Origin: Paractinoplanes ovalisporus
Lineage (GTDB): Bacteria; Actinomycetota; Actinomycetes; Mycobacteriales; Micromonosporaceae
Direction of reading: 5' to 3'
Length of the DNA: 64,000 bases
NCBI RefSeq assembly: GCF_016834655.1
Contig: NZ_JAENHP010000018.1
Location: 159,342-223,341, forward strand
The translations under genes and the position numbers were made by a program. Shown one piece after another: positions 46,372-55,545 of this stretch (positions within the stretch are counted from its first letter, which is position 1; the number at the start of each line of letters is the position of its first letter). The notes beneath the pieces were generated by a model. The model had not been told where the DNA came from. It saw nothing but the letters and a program-made list of their open reading frames with translations, and ran no database searches.

Positions 46372-46619
46372 CGCTCACCCTCAGCGGTGTCCGAGCGGTC
46401 CGGCTGCCGTCCGGTCAGGCAGGTGAGCACTGCGAGGATCAGCTGAATGAGCTGGCGCTGTTGCGAACGGGCATGCCGGCCACGCTTACCGTCGCCGAGC
46501 CCGACAAGGGTCACCACAAGAAACGCGGCGCCGATGACGACGAGCAGAAAGGCGGCCGCCCAGATCAGCGGCGCCCACGACGATGTCTCAGCCGCCGCCG
46601 GTAGGGACAGAATGCGCAC
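46368..46619 (-). CDS. Small single-pass membrane protein (module copy 2)
   Basis: 83 residues: a membrane helix (about 18-38, IWAAAFLLVVIGAAFLVVTLV) followed by a basic amphipathic segment, GKRGRHARSQQRQLIQLIL, like the RRHAARVLRQLLAFL segment of module copy 1. The GTG at 46619 is preferred because GGGAG lies 7 bases upstream; an in-frame start at 46715 would add a Cys/Pro-rich lead. The stop overlaps the HTH start (ATGA). A small hairpin (CTCCCG/CGGGAG, 46626-46647) covers the ribosome-binding site. Confidence 0.55.
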   Translation of the reverse strand: MRILSLPAAAETSSWAPLIWAAAFLLVVIGAAFLVVTLVGLGDGKRGRHARSQQRQLIQLILAVLTCLTGRQPDRSDTAEGER

Positions 46620-47562
46620 GGTTGACTCCCGAGGTGATGAGCGGGAGACCCAGTGCGCACCCGGGAACCCGCAGGCCGGCAACGTCGAGGTGTTGCCGGG
46701 CCGCACTCGGACCACGGGGGATGACAGGGGTGTGCGTTATCCGTCGGCGAGGTGCGACGGTCTCGGCTCGGCCCCGACGCGCCAGTCGGCGCTGGGCGCG
46801 TAACGAAAGAAGCCGGGCCAGAACACGGACAGCCAGGCAGAACACAACGGCGACCAGCGATCTGTGACCGGCGTGCCAAGGCTCGTCCGGAACGCCCGTG
46901 CTTTCACCGCTCAGGAGATGAGGGTCGGACGGCAAGCCGGACAGGACGATGGCTCCGAGGTCACAGTCCGCACAGATCAACGACGCCGGCAGAGATGGGT
47001 ATGAACGTTTTGCGTTCGGGCCGGGCCGCACGACTGGTCGGAGCGATTCATGGTCGAGCTTGTTCTGCGGCTTCGGTGCGCAGGTAGACGGCGTTCTGAC
47101 CGGACCGGCCTGGGTCTGCTCGGGACGGTGCCGCCACGTGCGATCGACCGGGTCCGGGCGCGCCAGGTCGGCACAGCAAGGCTGGGGCGGAGTCCAGTCC
47201 CACGTCGCGAGGTCTTCAGTCGATTGCCATTCGGGAACAGGGCGCTCGCCGTTACGTTTCTCGGGAAGCGCAAGCTTGATCTTGATCCGCGAGGCGCTCG
47301 AATACGCGATCAAGACAACGGGAGTCGCATCGTGCCGCTTCCAGCGGCGGACCTCGCGAGAGGACCACTCGCTCAGCAGCCGGTCCAGCATGGCGCGGGT
47401 CTTAGTGGGGGCGGACTCGTATGACTTGGCGGCCATGATCCATTCCCCCCGCCGCGGCCACAGGTCGTCCGGGTCACCGGGGGCGCAGGCGCTCGTGACG
47501 AGCCACTGGCAGCAGGTTTCACTGCTTTCGGGGCTCGGCCGCCATACGTCTGTTCCGGGCAT
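46588..47562 (-). CDS. Hypothetical protein of atypical composition
   Basis: 324 codons. The N-terminal 140 residues (WSSREVRRWKRHDATPVVLIAYSS, KRNGERPVPEWQSTEDLATW) have fairly ordinary codon use; the rest uses more A/T-ending codons. A hydrophobic stretch near 225-245 (VAVVFCLAVRVLARLLSL) could be a membrane helix. The ATG is exactly 7 bases after TAACGT, which supports a leaderless start. No family recognised. The opposite strand also holds a long frame, but with less support. The end overlaps the small membrane gene of module 2, and a frameshift or decay in the 3' half is possible. Confidence 0.45.
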   Translation of the reverse strand: MPGTDVWRPSPESSETCCQWLVTSACAPGDPDDLWPRRGEWIMAAKSYESAPTKTRAMLDRLLSEWSSREVRRWKRHDATPVVLIAYSSASRIKIKLALPEKRNGERPVPEWQSTEDLATWDWTPPQPCCADLARPDPVDRTWRHRPEQTQAGPVRTPSTCAPKPQNKLDHESLRPVVRPGPNAKRSYPSLPASLICADCDLGAIVLSGLPSDPHLLSGESTGVPDEPWHAGHRSLVAVVFCLAVRVLARLLSLRAQRRLARRGRAETVAPRRRITHTPVIPRGPSAARQHLDVAGLRVPGCALGLPLITSGVNRAHSVPTGGG

Positions 47563-47633
47563 GAGGGCACGTTAGCGCCTGCCGCACGGTGTTCCGGTAA
47601 TCGAAATTTCGGCGGCGGTGGCGGCGGAAAAGC

Positions 47634-49127
47634 CTAGTTCGAGAGTTCCGTACGGTCGTCGCCCGTTGTGCCGGAGAGGTAGATGCGGGCGCCGGCCACG
47701 GCGATCACGGCCTGGACCAGCAGCATTGTCGGGGTCAGCTCGCCCCGGGCGATCGCTATCCAGGCCGGGATGCCCAGCAGCAGCAGGTCGGGGCCCATCA
47801 CCGCGTTGACCAGCGGGCCGGTGGAGAGCGTGCCCATCGGGGTGTCCAGCGGCAGCAGTTCGTTGCGCACGAAGCCGACCCGGGCCCGGTGCACCGCCGC
47901 GGCCGCGCCGACCGGGCCGAGCGCGACGCCCAGCGCCCACCACGGGCCGGACGACAGGTCGCCCAGCAGGTCGAGCGCGGTCAGCGCCAGCGCCGCCCAC
48001 AGGCCGGCCAGCACGCCGGGCACCCACAAGCGCTGCAGCACGGCGTCGCGCGACGACAGGCCGAGCATGCGCAGCAGCACCGGGTTGCCGGCGTCGGTCT
48101 TCACGTTGCCGGTGGCGGTCATCCCGGCGATCAGCAGGCCGAGCAGCACGGCCGCGCCCAGCACCCAGCCCGGCGCGCTGCCCAGCAGCAGCGGCAGCGC
48201 GGCCGCCAGCACCAGCCACAGCAGCCGGCTCCGGCGCCTCAGGGCCAGCAGCAGGTCCTGCGCGACCAGCACCGGGAGCCTCGGGAACAGGCGGGTCGAC
48301 CGCAGGCGCCGCCGGGCCCAGTAGCGCCGCTCGATCATGTCGGTGAGGAAGGACGGCTCGATGCCGAACGCCGTGTCGAACAGCGTGCCGGCGGTGCGTG
48401 ACGCCTCCAGGATGCGGTCACTCGGCGTGGCCGCCAGCCCCCGGACCACCAGGGCGAACGCGATCACGACGACCAGCGCGACCGCGCCCACGACCGGCAG
48501 CAGGGTCGACACCGGGGGCCACCGGTCGACGGCGGGCGCCCGGTCCAGCGTGGTCGCGGTGACCAGCCCGGCCAGCCCGGCCGCGAAGATCAGGCCGGCC
48601 AGCCGGTCGAGCATGTCGCCCCAGCCGCGGCCGGCCTGCGCGGCCGTCGCGATCAGCAGCAGCACCAGCCCGACCAGCGCGCCACCGGTGATTAGCAGCG
48701 CGACCTCGTCGCCGGCCTCGGCCCGCGGGGCGGCGTGACCGACGACGGCCAGGGTGGCGAGCCCGCCGATCACCGCGGCGACCAGGCCGGTCAGCCGCAG
48801 CGAGGGCAGCAGCAGGCGGCGCCGGCTCACCGGGGCCGGCAGCAGCCACGACGCGGCCGGACGGCTCAGCGCGAGCGGCCCGAACCGGCGCAGCGCGAGA
48901 TAGAGCAACCCGTAACAGACCGCGGTCAGCGACCCGGCGGCGAGCGCCGAGGTGTCCGGCGCGGACGGCCAGAAGATCGCGGCGACCTGCCGGTGCAGCA
49001 TCCCACCGATGATCGCGATGGTCAGGACGCCGATGTAGAGGCTGCTCAGCGTGGCCCCGCGTTCGCGGTGGGACGACTGGGTGCGGCTGATCCAGCGCCG
49101 GACGGGAGCGAGCGGGACGACCGTCAT
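47634..49127 (-). CDS. Polytopic membrane protein, ABC-type permease partner (DUF6297-like)
   Basis: 497 residues with about 12 hydrophobic segments, and PVSRRRLLLPSLRL, a pattern typical of bacterial ABC-2-like exporter permeases. Its start overlaps by 4 bases (ATGA) the end of the ABC ATPase gene, so the two must form one transporter. Substrate unknown. A 71-base region separates it from the upstream-facing hypothetical gene. Confidence 0.82.
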   Translation of the reverse strand: MTVVPLAPVRRWISRTQSSHRERGATLSSLYIGVLTIAIIGGMLHRQVAAIFWPSAPDTSALAAGSLTAVCYGLLYLALRRFGPLALSRPAASWLLPAPVSRRRLLLPSLRLTGLVAAVIGGLATLAVVGHAAPRAEAGDEVALLITGGALVGLVLLLIATAAQAGRGWGDMLDRLAGLIFAAGLAGLVTATTLDRAPAVDRWPPVSTLLPVVGAVALVVVIAFALVVRGLAATPSDRILEASRTAGTLFDTAFGIEPSFLTDMIERRYWARRRLRSTRLFPRLPVLVAQDLLLALRRRSRLLWLVLAAALPLLLGSAPGWVLGAAVLLGLLIAGMTATGNVKTDAGNPVLLRMLGLSSRDAVLQRLWVPGVLAGLWAALALTALDLLGDLSSGPWWALGVALGPVGAAAAVHRARVGFVRNELLPLDTPMGTLSTGPLVNAVMGPDLLLLGIPAWIAIARGELTPTMLLVQAVIAVAGARIYLSGTTGDDRTELSN

Positions 49128-49771
49128 GGCGTGACCGAACTGATCGACTCCATGGTGGTGACGGCCGCGCCCGAGGCGGCCGCGAAGGCGTCGTCGTGGC
49201 TGGCCATCAGCAGCGAGCCGCCGCCGGCGACGTAATCGGCGAGCAGCCTCGCCACGTCGGCCCGGCCCTCCCGGTCGAGGCGCTGCTCGGGTTCGTCGAG
49301 GATCAGCAGCGAACTGGGCCGCAACAGCGCCACGGCGAGCACCAGCCGCTGCTTCTGACCCGAGGAGAGCTGCGGCGGGATCGCGTCGGCGTGCCCGCCC
49401 AGGCCGAACCGTTCGAGCGCCTCGTCGACGCCGGCCTCCTCCGGGTCCTGGCCGTGGGCGCGGCAGACCAGCTCGGCGTGCTCGCGCGCGGTCAGGCCGG
49501 GGTACCAGGTCGGGGGCTCGACCGTGGTGACCACGGCCCGCCAGAACTCGGGGGTGGCGCCCGGGTCGCCGCCGAACACCCGGATCGTGCCCTCGTCGGG
49601 CTGCTGCAGGCCGCTCACACAGCGCAGCAGGGTCGACTTGCCGATGCCGTTCTCGCCGGTGACGCAGATGCCACCGCCGACCGGCACGGTCAGCGAGACC
49701 CCCACCAGCACCGGTGTGGAGCCGTAACCGACATGCAGGCCGTCCACCTCGACCGCGGGATGATCCACCAC
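49124..49771 (-). CDS. ABC transporter ATP-binding protein
   Basis: 215 residues. Walker A GENGIGKST at 39-47, signature LSSGQKQR, Walker B LLILDEP and the switch His in MASHDD are all present. Short single ATPase domain of the ABC-2 type. Translationally coupled (ATGA) to the permease gene that follows. Confidence 0.93.
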   Translation of the reverse strand: MVDHPAVEVDGLHVGYGSTPVLVGVSLTVPVGGGICVTGENGIGKSTLLRCVSGLQQPDEGTIRVFGGDPGATPEFWRAVVTTVEPPTWYPGLTAREHAELVCRAHGQDPEEAGVDEALERFGLGGHADAIPPQLSSGQKQRLVLAVALLRPSSLLILDEPEQRLDREGRADVARLLADYVAGGGSLLMASHDDAFAAASGAAVTTMESISSVTP

Positions 49772-49802
49772 TTCACGGACGCTAGCAGCCGGGGCCGAGG
49801 GC

Positions 49803-51293
49803 CTACTTCCGGCCGTACAGAATCCGCAGGGCCTTGACGATGGTGGCGACCTGGGCCGGCGTGCGTTCGAAGGTCATCGCGGGCAGCACCGAGGGGGCCC
49901 GGCGGACGGTGATGGATTTCGCCCGGGCGAACTCGCGGAGGCCGTCCTCGCCGTGGATGCGCCCGAAACCGGACTCGCCCACGCCGCCGAACGGCAGGTT
50001 GCCCATGCCGACGAAGGTGAGCGTGGAGTTGACCGCGACCATCCCGGAGCGCAGCCGGCGGGCGATGCGCAGCGCGTTCTTCTTGCCGAAAACGGCGCCA
50101 CCCAGCCCGTACGGGGTGTCGTTGGCCTGCCGCACGGCCTCGTTCGCGTCGGCCACCTTGGTGATCGTCAGCGTGGGCCCGAAGGTCTCGTCGCGGATCT
50201 CGCTCGAGTCGGCCGGCACGTCGACCAGCACGGTGGGGGAGACGTACGGGGGTTGCACCGCCCCGGCCCCGCCCAGCACCGCCTGACCGCCCTTGGCGAG
50301 CGCGTCGTCGATGTGCTCGCGGATGATGTCGATCTGCCGGGGCATGGTGATCGGGCCGATCTCCTCGCCCGTGCGCAGCTGGCCCGCCTTCTCGACCACC
50401 GCGTCGACGAAGGCGTCGTAGATCGGGGCGACCGCGTAGACCCGTTCGATGCCGATGCAGGTCTGCCCGGCGTTGGTCATCGAGCCCCAGACCGCCGCCT
50501 CGGCCGCGGCCGCGATGTCGGCGTCGGCGTCGACGATCAACGCGTCCTTGCCACCGGCTTCGATCACCGCCGGTACGAGATTTTCCGCGCACGCGGCCAG
50601 CACCTTCTTGGCGGTGGTGGTCGAGCCGGTGAACGACATCTTGCCCACGCCCGAGCGGCAGAGCGCGGCGCCGACCTCGCCCAGGCCGTGCACCGCCTGC
50701 AGCACCGGCTGCTCGGGCACCACCTCGGCGAACGTGTCGACCAGCCACTGGCCGACGATCGGGGTGTATTCGCTCGGCTTGAAGACCACGGCGTTGCCCG
50801 CGGCCAGGGCGCCGCTGATCGGCCCGACCGGCGTGACGATGGGGTAGTTCCACGGGCCGATGACACCCACGACCCCGTACGGCTGATATTCCACGTGACC
50901 CGAGTGCTCGGCCAGCAGCAACCGGGTGCGCATTTTGCGTGGCCCGAGCACCCGCCGGGCGTTGCGGGCGGCCCAGTCCACGTGTTCGACCGCGGCCGTG
51001 GCCTCGACGATCGCGTCCGCGTTCGGCTTGCCGGTCTCGAGGCTGGTCAGTTCGGCCAGTTCTTCGACCCGCCGCACGATCAACGACCGCCAGCGCAGCA
51101 GCCGTTCCCGTCGGCCGTCGTAGCCGAGCGCCTGCCACCACCGCGCGGCCTCGGCGGCCCGCCGGACGGTCTCGTTCACGGCCTCGGCGTCGGCGACCGG
51201 AACCCGGCCGGCCTCCGCGCCCGAGGCGGGGTTGGTGGAGATCAGCACGCCGTCCTCGACGACCGGGATGCCGGGCACACGGGTAGCGGTCAT
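49803..51293 (-). CDS. Aldehyde dehydrogenase (succinate-semialdehyde type)
   Basis: 496 residues. NAD(P)-dependent ALDH with GVIGPWNYP (NAD site), the catalytic Glu in VIEAGGKDA and the catalytic Cys in NAGQTCIGIERVY. The Rossmann glycine motif is SFTGSTTTAKKV. The sequence KPSEYTP and overall layout fit succinate-semialdehyde dehydrogenases, but the substrate is not certain. The ATG at 51293 is followed by a typical N-terminus. The gap to the ABC ATPase is 31 bases; cotranscription is possible. Confidence 0.92.
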   Translation of the reverse strand: MTATRVPGIPVVEDGVLISTNPASGAEAGRVPVADAEAVNETVRRAAEAARWWQALGYDGRRERLLRWRSLIVRRVEELAELTSLETGKPNADAIVEATAAVEHVDWAARNARRVLGPRKMRTRLLLAEHSGHVEYQPYGVVGVIGPWNYPIVTPVGPISGALAAGNAVVFKPSEYTPIVGQWLVDTFAEVVPEQPVLQAVHGLGEVGAALCRSGVGKMSFTGSTTTAKKVLAACAENLVPAVIEAGGKDALIVDADADIAAAAEAAVWGSMTNAGQTCIGIERVYAVAPIYDAFVDAVVEKAGQLRTGEEIGPITMPRQIDIIREHIDDALAKGGQAVLGGAGAVQPPYVSPTVLVDVPADSSEIRDETFGPTLTITKVADANEAVRQANDTPYGLGGAVFGKKNALRIARRLRSGMVAVNSTLTFVGMGNLPFGGVGESGFGRIHGEDGLREFARAKSITVRRAPSVLPAMTFERTPAQVATIVKALRILYGRK

Positions 51294-51424
51294 GAACGCG
51301 AGTCTAATTCGCTTGTTACTGGCGAGTCATCAACTGATTTCGGGTCCGGGCCCTGATTTCGGTCCGGCCCCTTCACGTCCGGCTCCGCCGCGCCGGTGAT
51401 CGGCCTCACCCGTACGCTTGTTAT

Positions 51425-51763
51425 GTGAGCCCTCGCCGTAACCATCCCCGCCGCCGTGAGAGCGGGGTGACCCCGCCCGAACTGACCGACGAGCGGGTGC
51501 GTAAGGGTGTTGAGGGCGTCCAGCAGTGGCAGGACGGCGAGTGGATGGTCCGGTCGATCTTCGGCGGCGCGGCCGTGAAGACGTACCGGTGCCCCGGCTG
51601 CGTGCAGGAGATCCGCCCCGGCGTCGCCCACGTGGTGGCGTGGCCGGTCGACGGCAGCGGCGACCTGACCGACCGCCGCCACTGGCACACCGGCTGCTGG
51701 CGGGCCCGCGACCGGCGCGGCCCGGGTGTCGAGCGCTCACGCAACGCGCCGCGCTACGGATGA
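51425..51763 (+). CDS. Small zinc-ribbon-like protein
   Basis: 112 residues. A basic N-terminus (MSPRRNHPRRRES) is followed by a possible zinc site: YRCPGC, then RHWHTGCW 30 residues later. Homologues in actinobacteria are often called ATP/GTP-binding proteins without evidence. The GTG lies 6 bases after TACGCT (51413-51418) with no Shine-Dalgarno sequence, suggesting a leaderless mRNA. The downstream hydrolase starts 14 bases after the stop. Confidence 0.75.
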   Translation: MSPRRNHPRRRESGVTPPELTDERVRKGVEGVQQWQDGEWMVRSIFGGAAVKTYRCPGCVQEIRPGVAHVVAWPVDGSGDLTDRRHWHTGCWRARDRRGPGVERSRNAPRYG

Positions 51764-51777
51764 CGGGATCCTGAACC

Positions 51778-52572
51778 ATGAGCAACCCCATTCGCGCCAA
51801 CTCGATCCTGCCCGCCCACCGGGAGGACATCGAGCTGGAGACCGCCGACGGCCTCACCCTGGTCGGTGAGCTGGCCCGTCCGCTCGACCGTGACCCGGTG
51901 GCCACGCTGGTCTGCCTGCACCCGCTGCCCACCCACGGCGGCATGATGGACAGCCACGTCTTCCGCAAGGCCGCGTGGCGGCTGCCCGCCCTGGCCGGCA
52001 TCGCGGTGCTGCGCTTCAACTCGCGCGGCACGTCCAGCGTGCGCGGCACCAGCGAGGGCACCTTCTCGGCCGGGGTCGACGAGAAGTACGACGTGGCCGC
52101 CGCGATCGAGTACGCCGAGTTCGCCGACCTGCCGAACATCTGGCTGCTGGGCTGGTCGTTCGGCACCGACCTGACGCTCATGCACGGGCTCGACCCGGCC
52201 GTGACCGGCGCGGTCCTGCTCTCGCCGCCGCTGCGCTATTCGCAGCCCGAGCACCTGAAGGCGTGGGCGGCCGACGGCAAGCCGCTGACCGCGATCATCC
52301 CCGAGTTCGACGACTATCTGCGCCCGGCCGAGGCCGCCGAGCGGTTCGCGGCCGTGCCGCACGCCGAGGTGCTGCCGATCCCGGGCGGCAAGCACCTCTG
52401 GGTCGGCGACGCCGAGAAGGTGCTCGACGAGGTCGTGAAGCGGGTCGCCCCGGGCGTCGAGGTTCCGCTGCCCCGCACGTGGGACGGTCCGATGGAGACG
52501 GGCGACATGAACGCGTACGCCGACCGGACGACCTCGGCCTTCGCCGACGTGCCGATGCCCAAGGCCAACTAG
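51778..52572 (+). CDS. Alpha/beta-hydrolase family protein
   Basis: 264 residues. Nucleophile elbow GWSFG carries the serine; HPLPTHGG holds the oxyanion region and FDDYLRP plus GGKHLW the probable acid and His. No lid insertion is obvious. Function unknown; homologues are annotated as generic hydrolases. 14 bases after the zinc-ribbon gene, so probably one transcript. Confidence 0.88.
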   Translation: MSNPIRANSILPAHREDIELETADGLTLVGELARPLDRDPVATLVCLHPLPTHGGMMDSHVFRKAAWRLPALAGIAVLRFNSRGTSSVRGTSEGTFSAGVDEKYDVAAAIEYAEFADLPNIWLLGWSFGTDLTLMHGLDPAVTGAVLLSPPLRYSQPEHLKAWAADGKPLTAIIPEFDDYLRPAEAAERFAAVPHAEVLPIPGGKHLWVGDAEKVLDEVVKRVAPGVEVPLPRTWDGPMETGDMNAYADRTTSAFADVPMPKAN

Positions 52573-52583
52573 GGCCTATCTGG

Positions 52584-53705
52584 TCAGCGGGCTTCCTGGC
52601 TCGGGATGACCACCTCGCGCATGATCAGCTGGATGGCGGCCACCATCGGGATCGCCACCAGCGCGCCCACCACGCCGAAGAGCGCAACCCCGAGCAGGGC
52701 GGCGACCACGGCCGCGACGTCGCTGACCTTCACCGAGCGGCGCATCACGTTCGGATAGATCAGGTAGTTCTCGACCTGCTGGTAGATGACGAAGAAGACG
52801 ACGCAGACGATGCCGTCGGTCAGTGACGACGCGAACCCGACCAGGCTCACGACGATCGCGCCGAGCGTGGCGCCGATCTGCGGGATCAGGTCGGTGATGG
52901 CCACGACCACGGCCAGCGCGAACGGGTAGGCCAGGCCGAGGATCACGGCCAGCAGCCAGGTGCTGGCGCCGGCCAGGACGGCGATCGAGATCGCGCCGAC
53001 CATGTAGGCGCCGACCTTGGTCAGGATCTCGTCGGTCAGGAGCCGTACGCGGACCCGCCGTGATGCCGGCACGAGGGAGTAGCCCGTCTCGCGGATGCGG
53101 TCGAACGAGGCCATGAAATAGATCGTCAGCACCAGCACGGTGAGCAGGTTGAAGATCGTCCCCGCGAGCATGCGGCCGACGCCCACCACACCGCCGACGG
53201 CGTTGCCGACCGTGCCCGCGTTGAGCGCGCTGGTCACCCGGTTGACGATGTCGTAACGCTGGACCAGCTCGTTGATCGTCTCGTTGCGCTGCAGGCTCTG
53301 GATGTATTCCGGCACGTTCTCGATCAGCTGGGTGGTCTGGCTGACCAGCGGCGGGATCAGCGCGACGATGCCGCCCGCGAGCAGCGCCACCACCGAGAGC
53401 GCCACGATCGCCACCGCGAACCCGCGGGGAACGCCCCAGCTGCGCAGGCGGACCACCGCGGGGTTGAGCCCGATCGCCAGGAACAGCGCGATGAAGATCA
53501 GCACGAGAATGCCGGCGGCGTTGCGCAGACCCAGGAAGATCCCGTACGCCAGCAGGATGCCCAGCCCGCCCAACAGGCCGATCATGAACGGGTTGCGGCG
53601 GTCGAGCGGCGGCCCGGGGCGGCCGAACCGACCGGCCAGGTGGTCTTCGGCGACCGGGTCGAGGCTCTCGTCGTCGGCCGGTTTGTCGTCGTCTTCGCTG
53701 GACAC
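52584..53705 (-). CDS. AI-2E family transporter (TqsA/YdiK-like)
   Basis: 373 residues. A Glu/Asp-rich cytoplasmic N-terminus, then eight or so membrane helices and the family signature GPVLGPLLG-type region here as GVALFGVVGALVAIPM near the C-terminus. Members export autoinducer-2 in E. coli, but many act in Na+/H+ or sporulation functions. GTG 53705 is preferred to a GTG at 53720 because GGAGG is correctly spaced. It is convergent with the hydrolase, 11 bases apart. Confidence 0.9.
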   Translation of the reverse strand: MSSEDDDKPADDESLDPVAEDHLAGRFGRPGPPLDRRNPFMIGLLGGLGILLAYGIFLGLRNAAGILVLIFIALFLAIGLNPAVVRLRSWGVPRGFAVAIVALSVVALLAGGIVALIPPLVSQTTQLIENVPEYIQSLQRNETINELVQRYDIVNRVTSALNAGTVGNAVGGVVGVGRMLAGTIFNLLTVLVLTIYFMASFDRIRETGYSLVPASRRVRVRLLTDEILTKVGAYMVGAISIAVLAGASTWLLAVILGLAYPFALAVVVAITDLIPQIGATLGAIVVSLVGFASSLTDGIVCVVFFVIYQQVENYLIYPNVMRRSVKVSDVAAVVAALLGVALFGVVGALVAIPMVAAIQLIMREVVIPSQEAR

Positions 53706-53828
53706 CCGGATCCTCCACACTGGTGGGAGAGCCGGAGTTCGCTCGCGCCGGCCGCACAGTTCCCGGCGGCGACGTTATCGCTGTGTGGCAAGGGGCGCCA
53801 CCCACCGCCCCCGGCGGGTGGCGGGCCG

Positions 53829-55310
53829 CTACTCGGCGTCGACCCCGACGCGGGACGACGGTGGCACGGTGACCTTGGCCGAGGCGGTGACCTTGGCGGG
53901 CGTGGCGTGCTGACCGGTGGGCTTGTCGGCGGCGTGCTGACCGGCGGGCTTCTCGGCCGCGTGCTGACCCGTGGCCTTCTCGGCCGCGTGCTGACCGGTG
54001 GGCTTGTCGGCCGCGTGCGCCCCGACGGACTTTTCCTCCTCGGCGGCCGGGGCCTCCTCCTGCTCGTCGGAGGAGCCGGCGGCGGCGAGCACGGCGGCGG
54101 CGGCCAGCTCGGCCACCCGCTTCGCCTCTTTCTGCACCTGGCGGCGGACGTCGGCGGCGTGCCGCTCGGCGGCCTCCCCGGCCTGCTTGGCCTCGGACAC
54201 CCGCTTCTGCTCGGACTCGAGCTCCTTGCGGACCTCGGCGAGCCGCTTGTGCACCTGGTCGGCCTCGTCGGACCCGGCCCGGGCCCGTTCCTGAGCCGTG
54301 GCCAGGTCACGCTCGGCGTCGGCGACCTTGGCCCGGGCGGTCTCGAGCTCGCGGCCGGCCTCGGCGATCTTCTCCTGCTGGGAGGCGATCTCGTTGCGGA
54401 CCGCGGTGGCCTGGTCGTCGGAGCGGCGCAGGACCTCTTCGGCGTACTTGTCGGCCTCGCTGCGCAGGTCGGCGCACTGCTTCTCGGCGGCCGAACGCGT
54501 CTGGGCCAGTTCCTGGGTCAGGGTCTGGCGCTTCTGGGCCATCTCCTGCTCGAACGCCTGGCGCTGCTCGGCCGCGTCGCGGTCGGCGGTGCTGCGGTTG
54601 GCGGCGATCTCCTGCTGGGCCTTGTCGCGCAGCGCCTTGATCTCCTGCTCGGCCTGCATGCGCGTGGACTTCGCATAGCCGTCGGCCTCGGCCCGGGTGC
54701 GGTGGGCGGCCTGCGCCGCCTGGTCGGTGTGCTGCTGGGCCTCGGCCCGGGCCCGGGTCAGCACGTTTTCGGCCTCGCTGCGCATCTGCTCGGCGGACTG
54801 ACGGGCGGCGGCCAGAGCCTTCTCGGAGGCGGCGCGCTTGGCCGCGTCGGCCCGCTCCTCCTCGGCCCGGCGGGCGGCCAGCGCGATCTCGAAGTCGCGG
54901 ATGCCGTTGTGGGCGTGCGCCTCGGCCTCGGCCCGCACCCGCTCGGCCTCGGCCAGCCGGGCCGCGATGTCGTCGGTGGCCGACGCCTTGATCGCCTCGC
55001 CCTGCTCCTCGGCCAGCGTGAGGATCTGCTCGACGCGCGGGCCCAGGTGGCGGAAGGAGATCTCGGGGCCGATGCCGTTCTGCTTGCGGGCCTGAACGAT
55101 CTCCTGCTGGAGGCGCTCGATCTGCGCGTTCATGGCCTGCATCTGCGAGTACGCCTGCTCGCGCTCGGCAGCCAGCGCGGCGATCTCGTTCTCGGCCCGG
55201 GTGACGTAGCGCTCGACCTGCTTCTTCTCATAGCCCCGCAGAGCGATGTCGAAGCTGGGTTCGGTGGCCGCGTCTCCGCCGAGACCAAGAATTTCTCCGC
55301 CGTGCGACAT
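53829..55310 (-). CDS. Coiled-coil cytoskeletal protein (DivIVA/FilP/Scy-like), long-repeat form
   Basis: 493 residues. The N-terminus FDIALRGYEKKQVERYV is the DivIVA-like membrane-curvature domain; GPRVEQILTLAEEQ near 95-108 is typical of FilP/Scy-type proteins, and a long unbroken coiled coil (about 110-400) follows. The C-terminal 70 residues hold a repeat of the TGQHAAEKP type, alternating with ADKP, encoded by a tandem DNA repeat. Such proteins organise polar growth in filamentous actinomycetes. It is followed on the same strand by gene order filP-like, mce, as in Streptomyces. The ATG at 55310 has a GGGAAG site. Confidence 0.85.
   Translation of the reverse strand: MSHGGEILGLGGDAATEPSFDIALRGYEKKQVERYVTRAENEIAALAAEREQAYSQMQAMNAQIERLQQEIVQARKQNGIGPEISFRHLGPRVEQILTLAEEQGEAIKASATDDIAARLAEAERVRAEAEAHAHNGIRDFEIALAARRAEEERADAAKRAASEKALAAARQSAEQMRSEAENVLTRARAEAQQHTDQAAQAAHRTRAEADGYAKSTRMQAEQEIKALRDKAQQEIAANRSTADRDAAEQRQAFEQEMAQKRQTLTQELAQTRSAAEKQCADLRSEADKYAEEVLRRSDDQATAVRNEIASQQEKIAEAGRELETARAKVADAERDLATAQERARAGSDEADQVHKRLAEVRKELESEQKRVSEAKQAGEAAERHAADVRRQVQKEAKRVAELAAAAVLAAAGSSDEQEEAPAAEEEKSVGAHAADKPTGQHAAEKATGQHAAEKPAGQHAADKPTGQHATPAKVTASAKVTVPPSSRVGVDAE
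53880..54040 (-). repeat. Degenerate tandem repeat encoding TGQHAAEKP-type units
   Basis: About five copies of a 24- to 27-bp unit within the 3' end of the long coiled-coil gene encode alternating GQHAADKPT and GQHAAEKPA units (with a final PAKV). The unit length is a multiple of 3. Confidence 0.75.
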
Positions 55311-55545
55311 GCTTCCCATCCTCACACACGCAACGTCCGCCCTCGGGGGGATACACACCGTCCCGGGGGGAGTATGCGTCTAGTTGTGATTTGTCTGACC
55401 CGATGTGCCAAAGCGCAAACGATCGAGGCCGTACCGGAGAAACTCCGATACGGCCCGCATCGATGTGTCGAAGATGACTACCGGGCGCCCCATACGGTTG
55501 CGCACCCCGAGGGGTCTTGCAACCGGAGAGCTTCCGGGAGACGAA
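55311..55545. other. Intergenic region between the two coiled-coil genes
   Basis: 235 bases. On the minus strand it must carry the promoter of the first gene. Nothing structured is obvious; it is less GC-rich than the coding DNA, with several TATG/GTATG strings. Confidence 0.4.

Noticed and set aside
46949..47575. 208-codon open frame on the plus strand
   Set aside because: Less protein-like than the minus-strand frame, which also has a -10 hexamer at the right distance from its start.
52571..52586. Second copy of the 36341 inverted repeat
   Set aside because: Only the left-arm-like string is present, without the right arm, and it consists partly of the stop codons of two convergent genes.
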